64,000 bases of DNA from Eubacterium plexicaudatum ASF492 (GCF_000364225.2 NZ_AQFT02000001.1:1302001-1366000), one strand, 5' to 3'; positions 8,606 through 17,379 are shown, counted from the first letter of the stretch. The notes: a model not told the origin generated them from the letters alone. Numbers and translations: made by a program.

Positions 8606-9802
8606 ATGAAATTAAAACGATTAGGCGCATTGTTATGTACGGCTGCCATGTCAGCCATGTTGTTTGGATGTGCGGCAAGTGCACAGGCAGGAAATGATTC
8701 CGTGAACCCGCCGGACAGCACATCGGATGTGTCCGATTCGGATAAGGATCAAAGTTCGGCAACGGACGATGTGACTCCTGATGTGGTTCCTTCCGATGAG
8801 ACGGGAGGAAAAAAGATTGCGATTTCCATGCCGACTGACGCGGTTCAACGCTGGATTGATGAAGCGGAAATCATGAAAAAAGAACTGGCGGCAAAAGGGT
8901 ATGCGGTGGATATTCAATTTGCACAGGATGAGCCGCAGGAACAGGCAGCGCAGATCGCTGCGTTTGTAAAAAATCAGGCAGACTGCATTGTCGTTGCGCC
9001 GACGGATTCCAAAGAGCTTGCCGCAGCGGCGGCAGAGGCAAAACAGGCGCAGATTCCGGTTATTTCTTATGACCGGCTGCTGATGGATACGGATGCGGTT
9101 TATTATTACGTTACTTTTGGGCAGAAAGCGGTCGGCACCATGATTGGACAGGAGATCGTACAAAGAGCAGGACTGGATAACCTGTCGGATGGGGAATATA
9201 AAACGGTTGAGTTTTTTGCCGGTTCGTCAGACGATCCGGATTCGAAACGCATGTATGAAGGGCTGATGGAGTCCGTGCAGCCATATCTGGATGACGGCAG
9301 GCTCGTATGCAAGAGCGGCCGCACCTCGTTTGAGGATACCTGTATTGCCGACCGGTCACAGGAGACGGCAAAAGAGTGGTGCAAAAATTATCTGGCCGGC
9401 TATTATACGGACGAAGAGCTGGATATTTGCGCATCGCTGTCCGATCAATTTGCTTACGGATGCAAAGAAGCGCTGCAGGAAGCAGGTTATATTGCAGACA
9501 ACTGGCCGATAATAACCGGCCAGGGCTGTGAGCCGGCAGCCTGCAAAAATATTCTGGACGGGACACAGGCGTTTTCCATTTATGGGGACACCAGTCTGCT
9601 TGCGAAGCAGTGTGTGACAATGATTGAATCGGTCCTGGAAGGTACGGAGACGGAAATTAATGATATGGAACAGTATCATAATAACGTATTGCAGGTTCCG
9701 TCGTATTTGTGCACGCCAACAGTCGTAGAGGATGACAATTTAAAAGAAACGCTTATTGACAGCGGCTATTATACGCAGGAGCAGATTGATAATGCCGAAT
9801 AA
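8606..9802 (+). CDS. Sugar ABC transporter substrate-binding lipoprotein (XylF/ChvE-like), orphan
   Basis: A lipoprotein of 398 aa that would bind a sugar outside the membrane for an ABC importer. The signal peptide ends in a lipobox (AMLFGCAAS) with lipidated Cys, followed by an acidic Ser/Asp linker to about residue 65. The binding domain is peripla_BP_4-like: KIAISMPTDAVQRW, NQADCIVVAPTDSKEL and IPVISYDRLLMDTDAVYYYV are typical of XylF/ChvE proteins. Start ATG 8606 follows GAGAGGAGG; the ATG at 8588 lies before that site. No permease or ATPase gene is adjacent, so it must use a remote transporter or act as a sensor. Its 3' end overlaps the convergent LysR gene by 50 bp. Confidence 0.88.
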   Translation: MKLKRLGALLCTAAMSAMLFGCAASAQAGNDSVNPPDSTSDVSDSDKDQSSATDDVTPDVVPSDETGGKKIAISMPTDAVQRWIDEAEIMKKELAAKGYAVDIQFAQDEPQEQAAQIAAFVKNQADCIVVAPTDSKELAAAAAEAKQAQIPVISYDRLLMDTDAVYYYVTFGQKAVGTMIGQEIVQRAGLDNLSDGEYKTVEFFAGSSDDPDSKRMYEGLMESVQPYLDDGRLVCKSGRTSFEDTCIADRSQETAKEWCKNYLAGYYTDEELDICASLSDQFAYGCKEALQEAGYIADNWPIITGQGCEPAACKNILDGTQAFSIYGDTSLLAKQCVTMIESVLEGTETEINDMEQYHNNVLQVPSYLCTPTVVEDDNLKETLIDSGYYTQEQIDNAE

Positions 9803-10673
9803 ATTGTTTCTTTGCATGCGAAGTGTTTTGCTGTGATTTGTATACAAATCCGACAGAACGATTCGCGACCGGAACAGGCAGAGGGATCTCGATCAGAGAA
9901 CCGTCTGTCAGTTCCGGTTCTACAAACTGGCGTATTACGCACGCGACGCCAAGATTAATTTTCGCAAATTCGATTAAAAGATCCATCGAGGAAGTTTCAA
10001 TACATTCCTGTATGGAAATCTGGTTTTTCTGCAGATATTCATCAATATACTGTCTGGAAATATTATTTTTATCCAACATCATCAAAGAGCAGTTTTGTAA
10101 GATTTCGTTTTCACGGATGCCGCGCTGGTGCAAATGATGCAGATATTGTCCGGCAGCTACGAAGATGTCTTCAATTTGTGTCAAGCCGTCAAACGTGAGC
10201 GTATGCGGCAGTGTATAATTGCCCAGGCCGATCAGGCCGATATCCAGCTGTTCTTCCTGCAGCAGACGCAGCGTTTCGCTTGTAGAACGGCAGACAATGG
10301 AGATTGTAATGTGCGGGTATTGCTTTGTAAAGTCTTTGAGATAAGCAAGCAGAACATATTTGCACAACGTAGCGCTGGCGCCGATTTTCAAATGCCCGAT
10401 GCCAAGCCCTGCCGCGCGCCGGACTTTTTCTTCACCAAGAGACAGTGTTTGAATCGCTGTTGTTACATGTTCGTACAGCAGCTTTCCTTCTGCCGTTAAG
10501 GAAACGCCGCGCGAACTGCGGTTAAACAGCTGGCATCCTAAGTTTTGTTCCAGCTTTTGTATGGATTTGCTGACGGCCGGCTGGCTGATATACAGTTTTT
10601 CCGCTGCTTTGGATATGTTTTTGCATTGTGCGACCGTATGAAAAATGTGATAGGAAGATAAATTCTGTTCCAT
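9753..10673 (-). CDS. LysR-family transcriptional regulator
   Basis: A 306-aa LysR activator/repressor. The N-terminal winged helix contains NISKAAEKLYISQPAVSKSI and LGCQLFNRSSRGVSLT; the periplasmic-binding-like effector domain follows (GHLKIGASATLCKYVLLAYL, then SLMMLDKNNISRQY). It diverges from the leuC-leuD pair, so that pair is its likely target and a related organic acid its likely effector. The start at 10673 (MEQNLSS) has AGAGG 6 nt upstream and is chosen over the distal ATG at 10712. The family call is firm; target and effector are inferred from position. Confidence 0.9.
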   Translation of the reverse strand: MEQNLSSYHIFHTVAQCKNISKAAEKLYISQPAVSKSIQKLEQNLGCQLFNRSSRGVSLTAEGKLLYEHVTTAIQTLSLGEEKVRRAAGLGIGHLKIGASATLCKYVLLAYLKDFTKQYPHITISIVCRSTSETLRLLQEEQLDIGLIGLGNYTLPHTLTFDGLTQIEDIFVAAGQYLHHLHQRGIRENEILQNCSLMMLDKNNISRQYIDEYLQKNQISIQECIETSSMDLLIEFAKINLGVACVIRQFVEPELTDGSLIEIPLPVPVANRSVGFVYKSQQNTSHAKKQFIRHYQSAPAYNSRCQ

Positions 10674-10700
10674 AAATACCTCTTTTCTATAAATAAAAGT

Positions 10701-10713
10701 TATGGTAACCATA
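10701..10713. promoter_or_regulatory. Candidate LysR operator between regulator and leuC
   Basis: TATGGTAACCATA is a 13-bp near-perfect palindrome in the divergent intergenic region, 28 nt before the regulator start and 78 nt before leuC. Its size and place fit an autoregulatory LysR box. A weak leuC promoter (TTAGCA at 10725-10730, extended -10 TGCTAGACT ending 10754) lies downstream. Confidence 0.45.
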
Positions 10714-10790
10714 TGTATTATATATTAGCATTATATTAAAATTTATGCTAGACTGTGTTTATGAAAAGGAAACAAAAAGGAGGAATGAAC

Positions 10791-12047
10791 ATGGGTATGA
10801 CAATGACCCAGAAAATACTGGCAGCACATGCCGGACTGGATACGGTGGTGGCCGGACAGTTGATTGAGGCAGATTTAGACCTCGTATTAGGAAATGACAT
10901 TACATCTCCGGTTGCAATCCATGAGATTGAAAAAATGCATGTGGACGGTGTTTTTCACAAAGATAAAATCGCGCTTGTTATGGATCACTTTGTACCAAAC
11001 AAAGATATCAAATCGGCGGAGCATTGTAAATGCGTGAGAGAATTCGCATGCAAACATGAGATAACCAACTATTATGACGTAGGGCAGATGGGCATTGAAC
11101 ACGCACTGCTGCCGGAAAAAGGGCTGACGGTTGCCGGAGATGTTATTATCGGAGCGGATTCCCACACCTGTACATATGGCGCTCTGGGTGCGTTTTCTAC
11201 CGGCGTGGGCAGTACCGATATGGCTGCGGGGATGGCGACGGGTAAGGCATGGTTTAAAGTACCTTCTGCGATTAAAGTCGTTGTAACCGGAAAGCCAGGC
11301 AAATATATCAGCGGAAAAGATGTGATTTTACACCTGATCGGTACGATCGGAGTAGACGGCGCACTGTATCAGTCTCTGGAGTTTACAGGAGACGGCATTG
11401 CAAATCTTACGATGGATGACCGTTTTACAATTGCAAATATGGCGATTGAAGCCGGAGCAAAAAATGGCATTTTCCCGGTAGACGAACTGGCTGAGAATTA
11501 TATGAAGGCGCATTCCAAACGCCCGTATCACATTTATGAGGCAGATGCGGATGCGGAATACGAACGGGAAATTGTGATTGACCTGAGTACATTAAAATCA
11601 ACGGTTGCATTTCCGCATCTTCCGGAAAATACAAAGACGATTGATGAAGCAGGGGATTTGAAAATTGATCAGGTAGTCATTGGCTCCTGTACGAACGGAC
11701 GTTTGGACGATCTGCGCTGTGCGGCGGAGATTTTAAAAGGCAAAAAAGTAGCGGACGGTGTCCGTGTCATTATTATTCCTGCAACGCAGCAGATCTATCT
11801 GGATGCGATGGAAGAAGGGCTGCTTAAAATATTTATCGAAGCCGGTGCGATTGTAAGCACGCCTACATGCGGCCCATGTCTGGGCGGATATATGGGAATT
11901 CTTGCACAGGGAGAGCGGTGCGTCTCTACGACAAACCGGAATTTTGTCGGCCGAATGGGACACGTAGAATCCGAAATCTATCTGGCAAGCCCGGCAGTTG
12001 CGGCAGCAAGTGCTGTTACAGGCAAATTATCAGGACCGAATGAGTAG
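10791..12047 (+). CDS. leuC: 3-isopropylmalate dehydratase large subunit (aconitase family)
   Basis: Large catalytic subunit of an aconitase-type [4Fe-4S] hydro-lyase, 418 aa, of the short two-subunit type found in archaea and Clostridia. It shows the substrate-site pattern [20 protein letters not shown] and cluster cysteines in GSCTNGR and TCGPCLGG. The ATG at 10791 has AAAGGAGG 7 nt upstream; ATG 10785 is too close. The small subunit follows after 12 nt. In leucine synthesis it isomerises 2- to 3-isopropylmalate, but leuA and leuB are absent here. The same family includes homoaconitase and dimethylmalate dehydratase, so the exact substrate is open. Confidence 0.85.
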   Translation: MGMTMTQKILAAHAGLDTVVAGQLIEADLDLVLGNDITSPVAIHEIEKMHVDGVFHKDKIALVMDHFVPNKDIKSAEHCKCVREFACKHEITNYYDVGQMGIEHALLPEKGLTVAGDVIIGADSHTCTYGALGAFSTGVGSTDMAAGMATGKAWFKVPSAIKVVVTGKPGKYISGKDVILHLIGTIGVDGALYQSLEFTGDGIANLTMDDRFTIANMAIEAGAKNGIFPVDELAENYMKAHSKRPYHIYEADADAEYEREIVIDLSTLKSTVAFPHLPENTKTIDEAGDLKIDQVVIGSCTNGRLDDLRCAAEILKGKKVADGVRVIIIPATQQIYLDAMEEGLLKIFIEAGAIVSTPTCGPCLGGYMGILAQGERCVSTTNRNFVGRMGHVESEIYLASPAVAAASAVTGKLSGPNE

Positions 12048-12059
12048 GAGGGAAAAGCA

Positions 12060-12548
12060 ATGAAAGCAAACGGTCATGTATTTAAATATGGTGACAACGT
12101 AGATACGGATGTAATTATTCCGGCCAGATATCTGAATTCATCTGACCCAAAGGAACTTGCCATGCATTGTATGGAAGATATTGATACGGAATTTGTGAAA
12201 AACGTACAAAAAGGAGACATTATCGTAGCCGACAAAAATTTTGGCTGCGGTTCTTCCAGAGAACATGCGCCGCTGGCAATCAAAGCCTCCGGGGTAAGCT
12301 GTGTCATTGCAGAGACATTTGCACGTATTTTTTACAGAAACGCGATTAATATCGGACTTCCGATTATAGAATGCCCACAGGCATCCAAAGGCATTTCTGC
12401 CGGAGGTGAAGTAGAAGTGGACTTTGACAGCGGTATGATTTATAACAAAACAAAAGGTACTCAGTTTCAGGGACAGGCATTTCCACCGTTTATGCAAAAG
12501 ATTATTGAAGCAGAAGGACTGGTCAATTATATCAATCAGAACAATTAA
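12060..12548 (+). CDS. leuD: 3-isopropylmalate dehydratase small subunit
   Basis: The 162-aa swivel domain of the heterodimeric aconitase-family enzyme; it completes the active site of the leuC product. Family patterns are [18 protein letters not shown] at the N-terminus, the substrate-binding [15 protein letters not shown] loop, and [11 protein letters not shown] at the end. It follows leuC by 12 nt with an overlapping GGAGGG ribosome site (GTAGGAGGGAAAAGCA) and is followed by a terminator, so leuC-leuD form a two-gene operon. The substrate uncertainty is the same as for leuC. Confidence 0.87.
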   Translation: MKANGHVFKYGDNVDTDVIIPARYLNSSDPKELAMHCMEDIDTEFVKNVQKGDIIVADKNFGCGSSREHAPLAIKASGVSCVIAETFARIFYRNAINIGLPIIECPQASKGISAGGEVEVDFDSGMIYNKTKGTQFQGQAFPPFMQKIIEAEGLVNYINQNN

Positions 12549-12589
12549 GCGGTTGGTATGGTCCGGTGTAACAGGATAGAAATCATAAA

Positions 12590-12619
12590 GGAGCAGCTGA
12601 TAAGGGCTGCTCCTGTTTT
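12590..12619 (+). terminator. Terminator of the leuC-leuD operon
   Basis: The stem GGAGCAGC (12590-12597) pairs with GCTGCTCC (12606-12613) and is followed by TGTTTT. It lies just before the convergent AP2 gene. Confidence 0.75.
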
Positions 12620-12646
12620 CATTCCACAGCAATTTTAAGACACACT

Positions 12647-13462
12647 CTAGTCGCCACAATCCGTCTGATTCAGCTGTTTCAGATAGCGGATATATTTTTC
12701 GGAAAGCTCAATTTCCGTATAAGCCTGGGCATATTGTTTGGCAGACAGTTCCGTAATAAAATTGGTCGGAAAATTTTTCCGGATGCCATACCGGTGTGCC
12801 AGATCGACTGCCTTGTTGTAGGCTATCGCAGCTTCATGCAGTGCGGAATAGGAACCGATTCGAAAATCGCCCCGGATATGGATAAACGTTTGATAGGATA
12901 TTTTACCGTTTTGGTTCGAACGCCGCACACCATGAAACGGATTAATATTGATAATATTTTCATAACGCAGGTCATAGGGGTCCTGATTGGCAAACAGATA
13001 ATCTCTTCCGGCTACGGCAAAATTTCGAATGCCGTACCGGGAGAGGATTGTTACCTGCATTCCATAGTCATTGACATACAAATGTCCGCCCCGCTTCAGC
13101 AGCTTATGACCGGAAAAATAAAACAGATCGTCAATATCGAATTTATAAATTTCGTCTGGTGACAGATAATAGCAAAAATAGGAACGAAACATGTAAATTG
13201 GATTTTTCATGTAAATATTGTTATCTCGAAAGTTAAGAAGAGTAACAATTTTATCATGTTTGAGTATATAATCATGAAACGATACGGTGTCAATCGTAAT
13301 GGTGTCATTTTGCAGCAGTTCGTTCGCCTCCAGATAAGCCTGGTGTGCTTTCGCTTCGCAGTCAAAACTGCCAAGGCTGATATGCTTGCTCCGGTAGGTA
13401 ATGTTGGAACGGTAGTAAAGGCTGCCGTCTTTTTTTGATGCCTGAAAAACTCCTGTTAACAT
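12647..13462 (-). CDS. Protein with two AP2-like DNA-binding domains
   Basis: A 271-aa protein with an AP2/ERF-like beta-sheet domain at each end. The N-terminal copy is GVFQASKKDGSLYYRSNITY followed by HISLGSFDCEAKAHQAY; the C-terminal copy is FHGVRRSNQNGKISYQTFIH followed by FRIGSYSALHEAAIAYNKA. Between them lies a region resembling the end of an HNH-type unit (PYDLRYENIININPFHGV), but no clear HNH catalytic histidines are visible. Bacterial AP2 domains usually occur in homing endonucleases or phage proteins. Start ATG 13462 has AAGGAG 6 nt upstream. It sits alone, beside a 313-bp palindromic element. DNA binding is inferred; a role in mobility is possible. Confidence 0.65.
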   Translation of the reverse strand: MLTGVFQASKKDGSLYYRSNITYRSKHISLGSFDCEAKAHQAYLEANELLQNDTITIDTVSFHDYILKHDKIVTLLNFRDNNIYMKNPIYMFRSYFCYYLSPDEIYKFDIDDLFYFSGHKLLKRGGHLYVNDYGMQVTILSRYGIRNFAVAGRDYLFANQDPYDLRYENIININPFHGVRRSNQNGKISYQTFIHIRGDFRIGSYSALHEAAIAYNKAVDLAHRYGIRKNFPTNFITELSAKQYAQAYTEIELSEKYIRYLKQLNQTDCGD

Positions 13463-13505
13463 AATAACTCCTTATGTAAACTTCTGCGTACGGAAATGTA
13501 GATAT

Positions 13506-13818
13506 GTTACTGTTCACACCCAATGTCATTTACTTAAGCTTATCATAGTCAGACTTTGCGCCTGTCGGAATGGTTTTGCCGGCCGGAATATCCTCTGAAA
13601 GGACGTCAAAGGGGCGTTTTTAGCGCAGGTGAAATCCAGCGCTTACAAAGACTCAGGCGCGAAGCCTTTGCTGAGCGTCTTAGTCTTCGTTAGCGATTAG
13701 TTCACCGCAGTGTTGCCCCGGTCCGCTCAGAGGATGTTCCGGCCGGCAAAACCATTCCGTCAGGTGCAGAGTCGTTCGGGAATTCGTTAAGTAAATGACA
13801 TTGGGAGTGAACAGTAAC
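13506..13818. repeat. 313-bp long palindromic repeat element
   Basis: The 463 bp between the AP2 gene and thrC contain no gene but hold a large imperfect palindrome. The outer arms (GTTACTGTTCAC, CCAATGTCATTTACTTAA at 13506-13537) match the reverse complement of 13787-13818. A second arm pair, GGAATGGTTTTGCCGGCCGG at 13567-13586 and on to 13598, matches the complement of 13727-13758. The 130-bp centre contains a smaller hairpin (AAGACTCAG...CTGAGCGTCTT). The outermost 15 bp recur as terminal inverted repeats of a shorter element at 29440-29583. No coding frame or transposase is seen, so this is a candidate non-autonomous (MITE-like) element or structured RNA. Confidence 0.8.
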
Positions 13819-13925
13819 GTTGATATCATATTTTTATTATAATATGTATATTTGCTCTTGTCAAAATCGGAATCTTGCTTATAATAATAAACAGTGGTTT
13901 ATTATAAAGCAAAAGGAATAATCAA

Positions 13926-15431
13926 ATGAAAGAGGATAAAATCATGGATGTAATGTATACAAGCACAAGAGATGCCAGCGTAAAAGTAACTGCTTCACAG
14001 GCTGTTTTAAAAGGGCTTTCGGATGACGGAGGACTGTTTGTGCCGGAGCGGATTCCATCGCTTGACGTCAGCCTGAAAGAGCTTTCCGGGATGACCTATC
14101 AGGAGACGGCGTATGAGGTTATGAAGCTGTTTCTGACCGATTATACAAAGCAGGAGCTGCAGGACTGCATTCGTGCCGCTTATGACAGTAAGTTCGATAC
14201 ACAGGAGATTGCTCCGCTCGTCTGTGTGGATGGGGTTTATTATCTGGAACTGTTTCATGGCGCCACCATTGCGTTTAAAGACATGGCGCTGTCGATTCTG
14301 CCGCATTTACTGACGACGGCAGCGAAAAAAAATGACGTTAAAAATGAGATTGTGATTTTAACAGCGACTTCCGGAGATACCGGAAAGGCTGCTTTAGCCG
14401 GATTTGCGGACGTAAAAGGGACAAAGATCATTGTCTTTTATCCGAAAAACGGTGTCAGCCCGATTCAGGAAAAGCAGATGGTGACACAGCAAGGCGAAAA
14501 TACACATGTTGTAGGAATTCACGGCAACTTTGACGAAGCACAGACCGGCGTCAAGCAGATGTTTGCAGACAAGGCAATGGAGCAGGAGCTGGCTGCGCAT
14601 GGGTATCAGTTTTCTTCTGCGAATTCCATAAATATCGGCCGTCTTGTTCCGCAGATTGTTTATTATGTTTATGCATATGCAAGATTACTTGCAAGAGGAG
14701 AGATACAAGAAGGAGAAGCCATCAATGTGACGGTTCCAACCGGCAATTTTGGAAATATTCTGGCAGCTTTTTATGCGAAAAATATGGGAATTCCGATTGC
14801 GAAGCTGATTTGTGCTTCCAATGAAAATAAAGTGCTGTATGATTTCTTTGAAACGGGCCGTTATGATAAAAACCGGGAATTTGTACTGACCTCGTCTCCG
14901 TCTATGGATATTTTGATTTCCAGTAACCTGGAACGGCTTATTTACCGCATTGCCGGCAATGACGCGCAGAAAAATGCCGCATGTATGAAGCAGCTGTCTC
15001 TGGAAGGCGTTTATGAGATTTCGGATGATATGCGTATGGAACTGCAGGATTTTTATGGCAACTATGCGGGTGAGAAGGAAACGGAGGAGACGATTGCAAA
15101 GCTGTATAAAAAGATGGGATATGTGATGGATCCGCATACGGCGGTTGCAGCGTGCGTATATGAGAAATATCGGCAGGCATATCAGGATTCAAAGAAAACG
15201 GTTATTGTGTCTACGGCGAGCCCGTTTAAATTTACGGGAACGGTCATGAATGCCATTGCGCCATCTTTTCATGCTGAAGACGATTTTGTGCTCGCAGATG
15301 AACTGAGCAGGCTTACAGGTTTAAAAATGCCAAAAGCAATGGAAGAAATCCGCACGGCTGACATACGGCATCGTACGGAATGCGAAGTAGCGGAAATGCC
15401 GCAGATTGTAAGAAACTTTTTAAAAGTATAG
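13926..15431 (+). CDS. thrC: Threonine synthase
   Basis: PLP enzyme converting O-phosphohomoserine to threonine, the last step of threonine synthesis. It is about 500 aa, as in the fungal/E. coli-type family. The N-terminus has YTSTRD, ASQAVLKGLSDDGGLFVPE; the PLP lysine is in FHGATIAFKDMALSI; the phosphate-binding loop is TATSGDTGKAALAGF. Two starts are possible: ATG 13926 with AAAAGGA 8 nt upstream, or ATG 13944 with AGAGG 9 nt upstream. It stands alone between the palindromic element and a bidirectional terminator, with no hom or thrB adjacent. Confidence 0.93.
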   Translation: MKEDKIMDVMYTSTRDASVKVTASQAVLKGLSDDGGLFVPERIPSLDVSLKELSGMTYQETAYEVMKLFLTDYTKQELQDCIRAAYDSKFDTQEIAPLVCVDGVYYLELFHGATIAFKDMALSILPHLLTTAAKKNDVKNEIVILTATSGDTGKAALAGFADVKGTKIIVFYPKNGVSPIQEKQMVTQQGENTHVVGIHGNFDEAQTGVKQMFADKAMEQELAAHGYQFSSANSINIGRLVPQIVYYVYAYARLLARGEIQEGEAINVTVPTGNFGNILAAFYAKNMGIPIAKLICASNENKVLYDFFETGRYDKNREFVLTSSPSMDILISSNLERLIYRIAGNDAQKNAACMKQLSLEGVYEISDDMRMELQDFYGNYAGEKETEETIAKLYKKMGYVMDPHTAVAACVYEKYRQAYQDSKKTVIVSTASPFKFTGTVMNAIAPSFHAEDDFVLADELSRLTGLKMPKAMEEIRTADIRHRTECEVAEMPQIVRNFLKV

Positions 15432-15458
15432 CAGTGAAACAGCAATAAAAAAGCATAA

Positions 15459-15496
15459 TAAAAATTCCTGATAAGATGATTGTCAGGAATTTTTAT
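15459..15496. terminator. Bidirectional terminator after thrC
   Basis: AAAATTCCTGA (15461-15471) pairs with TCAGGAATTTT (15483-15493), with A- and T-tracts on both sides. It serves thrC and the convergent CheX-like gene. Confidence 0.8.
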
Positions 15497-15556
15497 TTAT
15501 GTAGACAGTATTTTTTTAACCTTATAAATCCGGACAGAATGGCCTTATCTGCCATA

Positions 15557-16444
15557 TCAGATAGAAAGCAGAAAATAAATCGTTCCAAACGGATATAATA
15601 TCGGAAACAGATAAGATACGGCATCCTTTCGCAGGCTGATCAGATCTTCATCATGAATTTCCGGTGGGGATAATTGTAATTCCATGGAACAATTGTTGGA
15701 CATGTTTACCGTAAACAGTCCGTTATGTAAATTTAAAAAGTCTTCCAATGATGCCTGTACATATTCGTCAAATTCGTGAAACGTATCCATCGCATAGCGG
15801 GAAGCAAACTCAATCGCCATATCACAACTCATATCCAGTCCTGTGGCTATATTATACTTTCCGTTGATCTGTTGTGAGATGCCAAACTGCGGCGCAAACT
15901 CTTCACAGCTGATTGGGGTCATCGGAGTAAAATCAGCGCCGATAAATCGAATCAGATTGTTGAACAGCAATGTCAGATAAGACTCAAACAGGTTGCTGTT
16001 TTCCAGTTCACCGAGCTTAAAATAGTGACGGATCAGCTTGGTTACCTGTTCTTTTTGGTCTACCTGAATGTCCAGATCGTAAATCTCGTGTTCCGATTCG
16101 TAGTCAATGATCAGATCTTCCAGATCCCCATTGGAAATAATACCCTGCTCAATCAATACCTGTCCTAAAAGCAGATATTCCGGACTTTGCTCCGACAGCA
16201 AATGATTGACCTGATCTTCGGTGAGATAATTCCGCTCAATTGCAAGTTCGCCAAAATGTTTGTCCTCGTGTGTCTGAGCCACGACAATATCGTCAATTTC
16301 ATTGGCGGTCATCAGATTGTGATACATTGCCAGCGTACCAAGTTTGATATGACTGGTAGCTTCCTGATTAATTGCCGCAATCAGCTGGTCTGGCGTAACA
16401 ATGTTTCGCTGTAAAAGAAAATTGCCAAAAAATTGTGTATACAT
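15557..16444 (-). CDS. CheX/CheC-like protein with MshEN-like N-terminus
   Basis: A 295-aa soluble protein. The first 130 residues contain repeated short helical units (FLLQRNIVTPDQLIAAI, GELAIERNYLTEDQVNHLL, GQVLIEQGIISNGDLEDLI) like the MshEN domain found in type II secretion ATPases and some signalling proteins. The last 150 residues resemble the CheX/CheC phosphatase fold (DMSCDMAIEFASRYAMDTF, then LHNGLFTVNMSN), which dephosphorylates CheY-like proteins. The adjacent upstream gene encodes just such a receiver, 17 nt away in the same orientation. I infer a receiver/phosphatase pair. No flagellar or chemoreceptor gene is in the window, so the process controlled is unknown. Confidence 0.65.
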   Translation of the reverse strand: MYTQFFGNFLLQRNIVTPDQLIAAINQEATSHIKLGTLAMYHNLMTANEIDDIVVAQTHEDKHFGELAIERNYLTEDQVNHLLSEQSPEYLLLGQVLIEQGIISNGDLEDLIIDYESEHEIYDLDIQVDQKEQVTKLIRHYFKLGELENSNLFESYLTLLFNNLIRFIGADFTPMTPISCEEFAPQFGISQQINGKYNIATGLDMSCDMAIEFASRYAMDTFHEFDEYVQASLEDFLNLHNGLFTVNMSNNCSMELQLSPPEIHDEDLISLRKDAVSYLFPILYPFGTIYFLLSI

Positions 16445-16461
16445 AGATAGTCTCCCTTAAT

Positions 16462-16836
16462 TTAGTGATTGAAACGTGCTTCAATGATTCTTTGAATATT
16501 GTGTGCCGAGAAAGGTTTTTGGATAAAATCTTTCGCTCCGGCTTCAATCGCATTTTTAAGCTGCTCCTTCGTACCAATAGAGGAAGCAATGATCACCACT
16601 GCAGACGGATGTGCGGCCACAATTTCCCTTGTTGCGGTGACACCATCTTTGACAGGCATAACAATATCAAGGAATACAATATCTGCAGGGGATTCATTAT
16701 ACTTGTCAATCGCTTCCTGTCCGTTTGCAGCTTCTATATAATGTGTTGCACCGAGATCAGATAATATATCCTTTAATTGTTTTCGTGCCAGAATTGAATC
16801 ATCTCCGATTAAGATTTTGGATTCAGATAATAACAT
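16462..16836 (-). CDS. CheY-like stand-alone response regulator
   Basis: A 124-aa single receiver domain with no output domain. It has the acidic pair in IGDDSILARKQL, the phosphoacceptor Asp in VFLDIVMPVKDG, the conserved Ser in IIASSIG and the Lys in FIQKPFSAHN. Start ATG 16836 has AAAGGAG about 11 nt upstream. It is first in a two-gene operon with the CheX-like phosphatase, which probably resets it. The kinase is not encoded nearby. A 9-bp inverted repeat at 16861-16890 sits just upstream and may control the pair. Confidence 0.88.
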   Translation of the reverse strand: MLLSESKILIGDDSILARKQLKDILSDLGATHYIEAANGQEAIDKYNESPADIVFLDIVMPVKDGVTATREIVAAHPSAVVIIASSIGTKEQLKNAIEAGAKDFIQKPFSAHNIQRIIEARFNH

Positions 16837-16860
16837 AATGATACACTCCTTTTTCTAACC

Positions 16861-16890
16861 TTGTATTTAAATTTTACAAGATAAATACAA
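16861..16890 (-). promoter_or_regulatory. Inverted repeat upstream of the CheY-like operon
   Basis: TTGTATTTA (16861-16869) and TAAATACAA (16882-16890) form a perfect 9-bp inverted repeat with a 12-nt spacer, 25 nt before the regulator's start codon. It may be an operator; no binding protein is identified. Confidence 0.4.
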
Positions 16891-16939
16891 ATTATGCAAT
16901 GGAAAATTGGAAGAATTCATAAAAAACCCGCTAAATTTG

Positions 16940-16968
16940 TTGCGAAGGAGTCCGGAAACGATTATAAT
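16940..16968 (+). promoter_or_regulatory. Predicted sigma-70-type promoter for the 17029 gene
   Basis: TTGCGA (16940-16945) and TATAAT (16963-16968) are 17 nt apart, about 60 nt before the start codon. Confidence 0.6.
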
Positions 16969-17028
16969 AGCAAAATAAAGCCGAAAAAACAATGTATTTG
17001 TTAACCAATTAGGAAGGGTGGTATTACA

Positions 17029-17373
17029 ATGTCATCGGAAATAATCGTTCTGATTTTTGATCTGATCATACTGATGTTTGGAGCCGTTGCCATATATGCG
17101 GCTGTGCGTATGAAAAAAACAGGGGAGCCGTCTGCGATTCTGATTCCGAAGGAAGAGCAGCAAAAAGTAAGAAATGCGGAGCAGTTCTGCACAAAGATGT
17201 ATCAGCCGACGATACTGTTCGGACTGTTAATCTGTCTGTATGGAGCAGTGGATATCTGGAACCGGCAAATGCTGAAAGCGCCGGCATTGGATCTTTTAAG
17301 CATCGCATGCTTTTTGATTGTATGTATCTGGTATGTCAGAAAGCTAAGGGAAGTAAAAGAAGAGCATGTGTAA
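17029..17373 (+). CDS. Small three-helix membrane protein of unknown function
   Basis: A 114-aa membrane protein that I cannot assign to a named family. Three hydrophobic segments are visible: residues 5-26, 62-78 and 87-103. Between the first two lies a basic/acidic cytoplasmic loop (RMKKTGEPSAILIPKEEQQK). The ribosome site AGGAAGG is well placed before ATG 17029, and a promoter and a terminator flank the gene, so it is a monocistronic unit. No partner gene is suggested by the context. Confidence 0.7.
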   Translation: MSSEIIVLIFDLIILMFGAVAIYAAVRMKKTGEPSAILIPKEEQQKVRNAEQFCTKMYQPTILFGLLICLYGAVDIWNRQMLKAPALDLLSIACFLIVCIWYVRKLREVKEEHV

Positions 17374-17379
17374 ACACGA

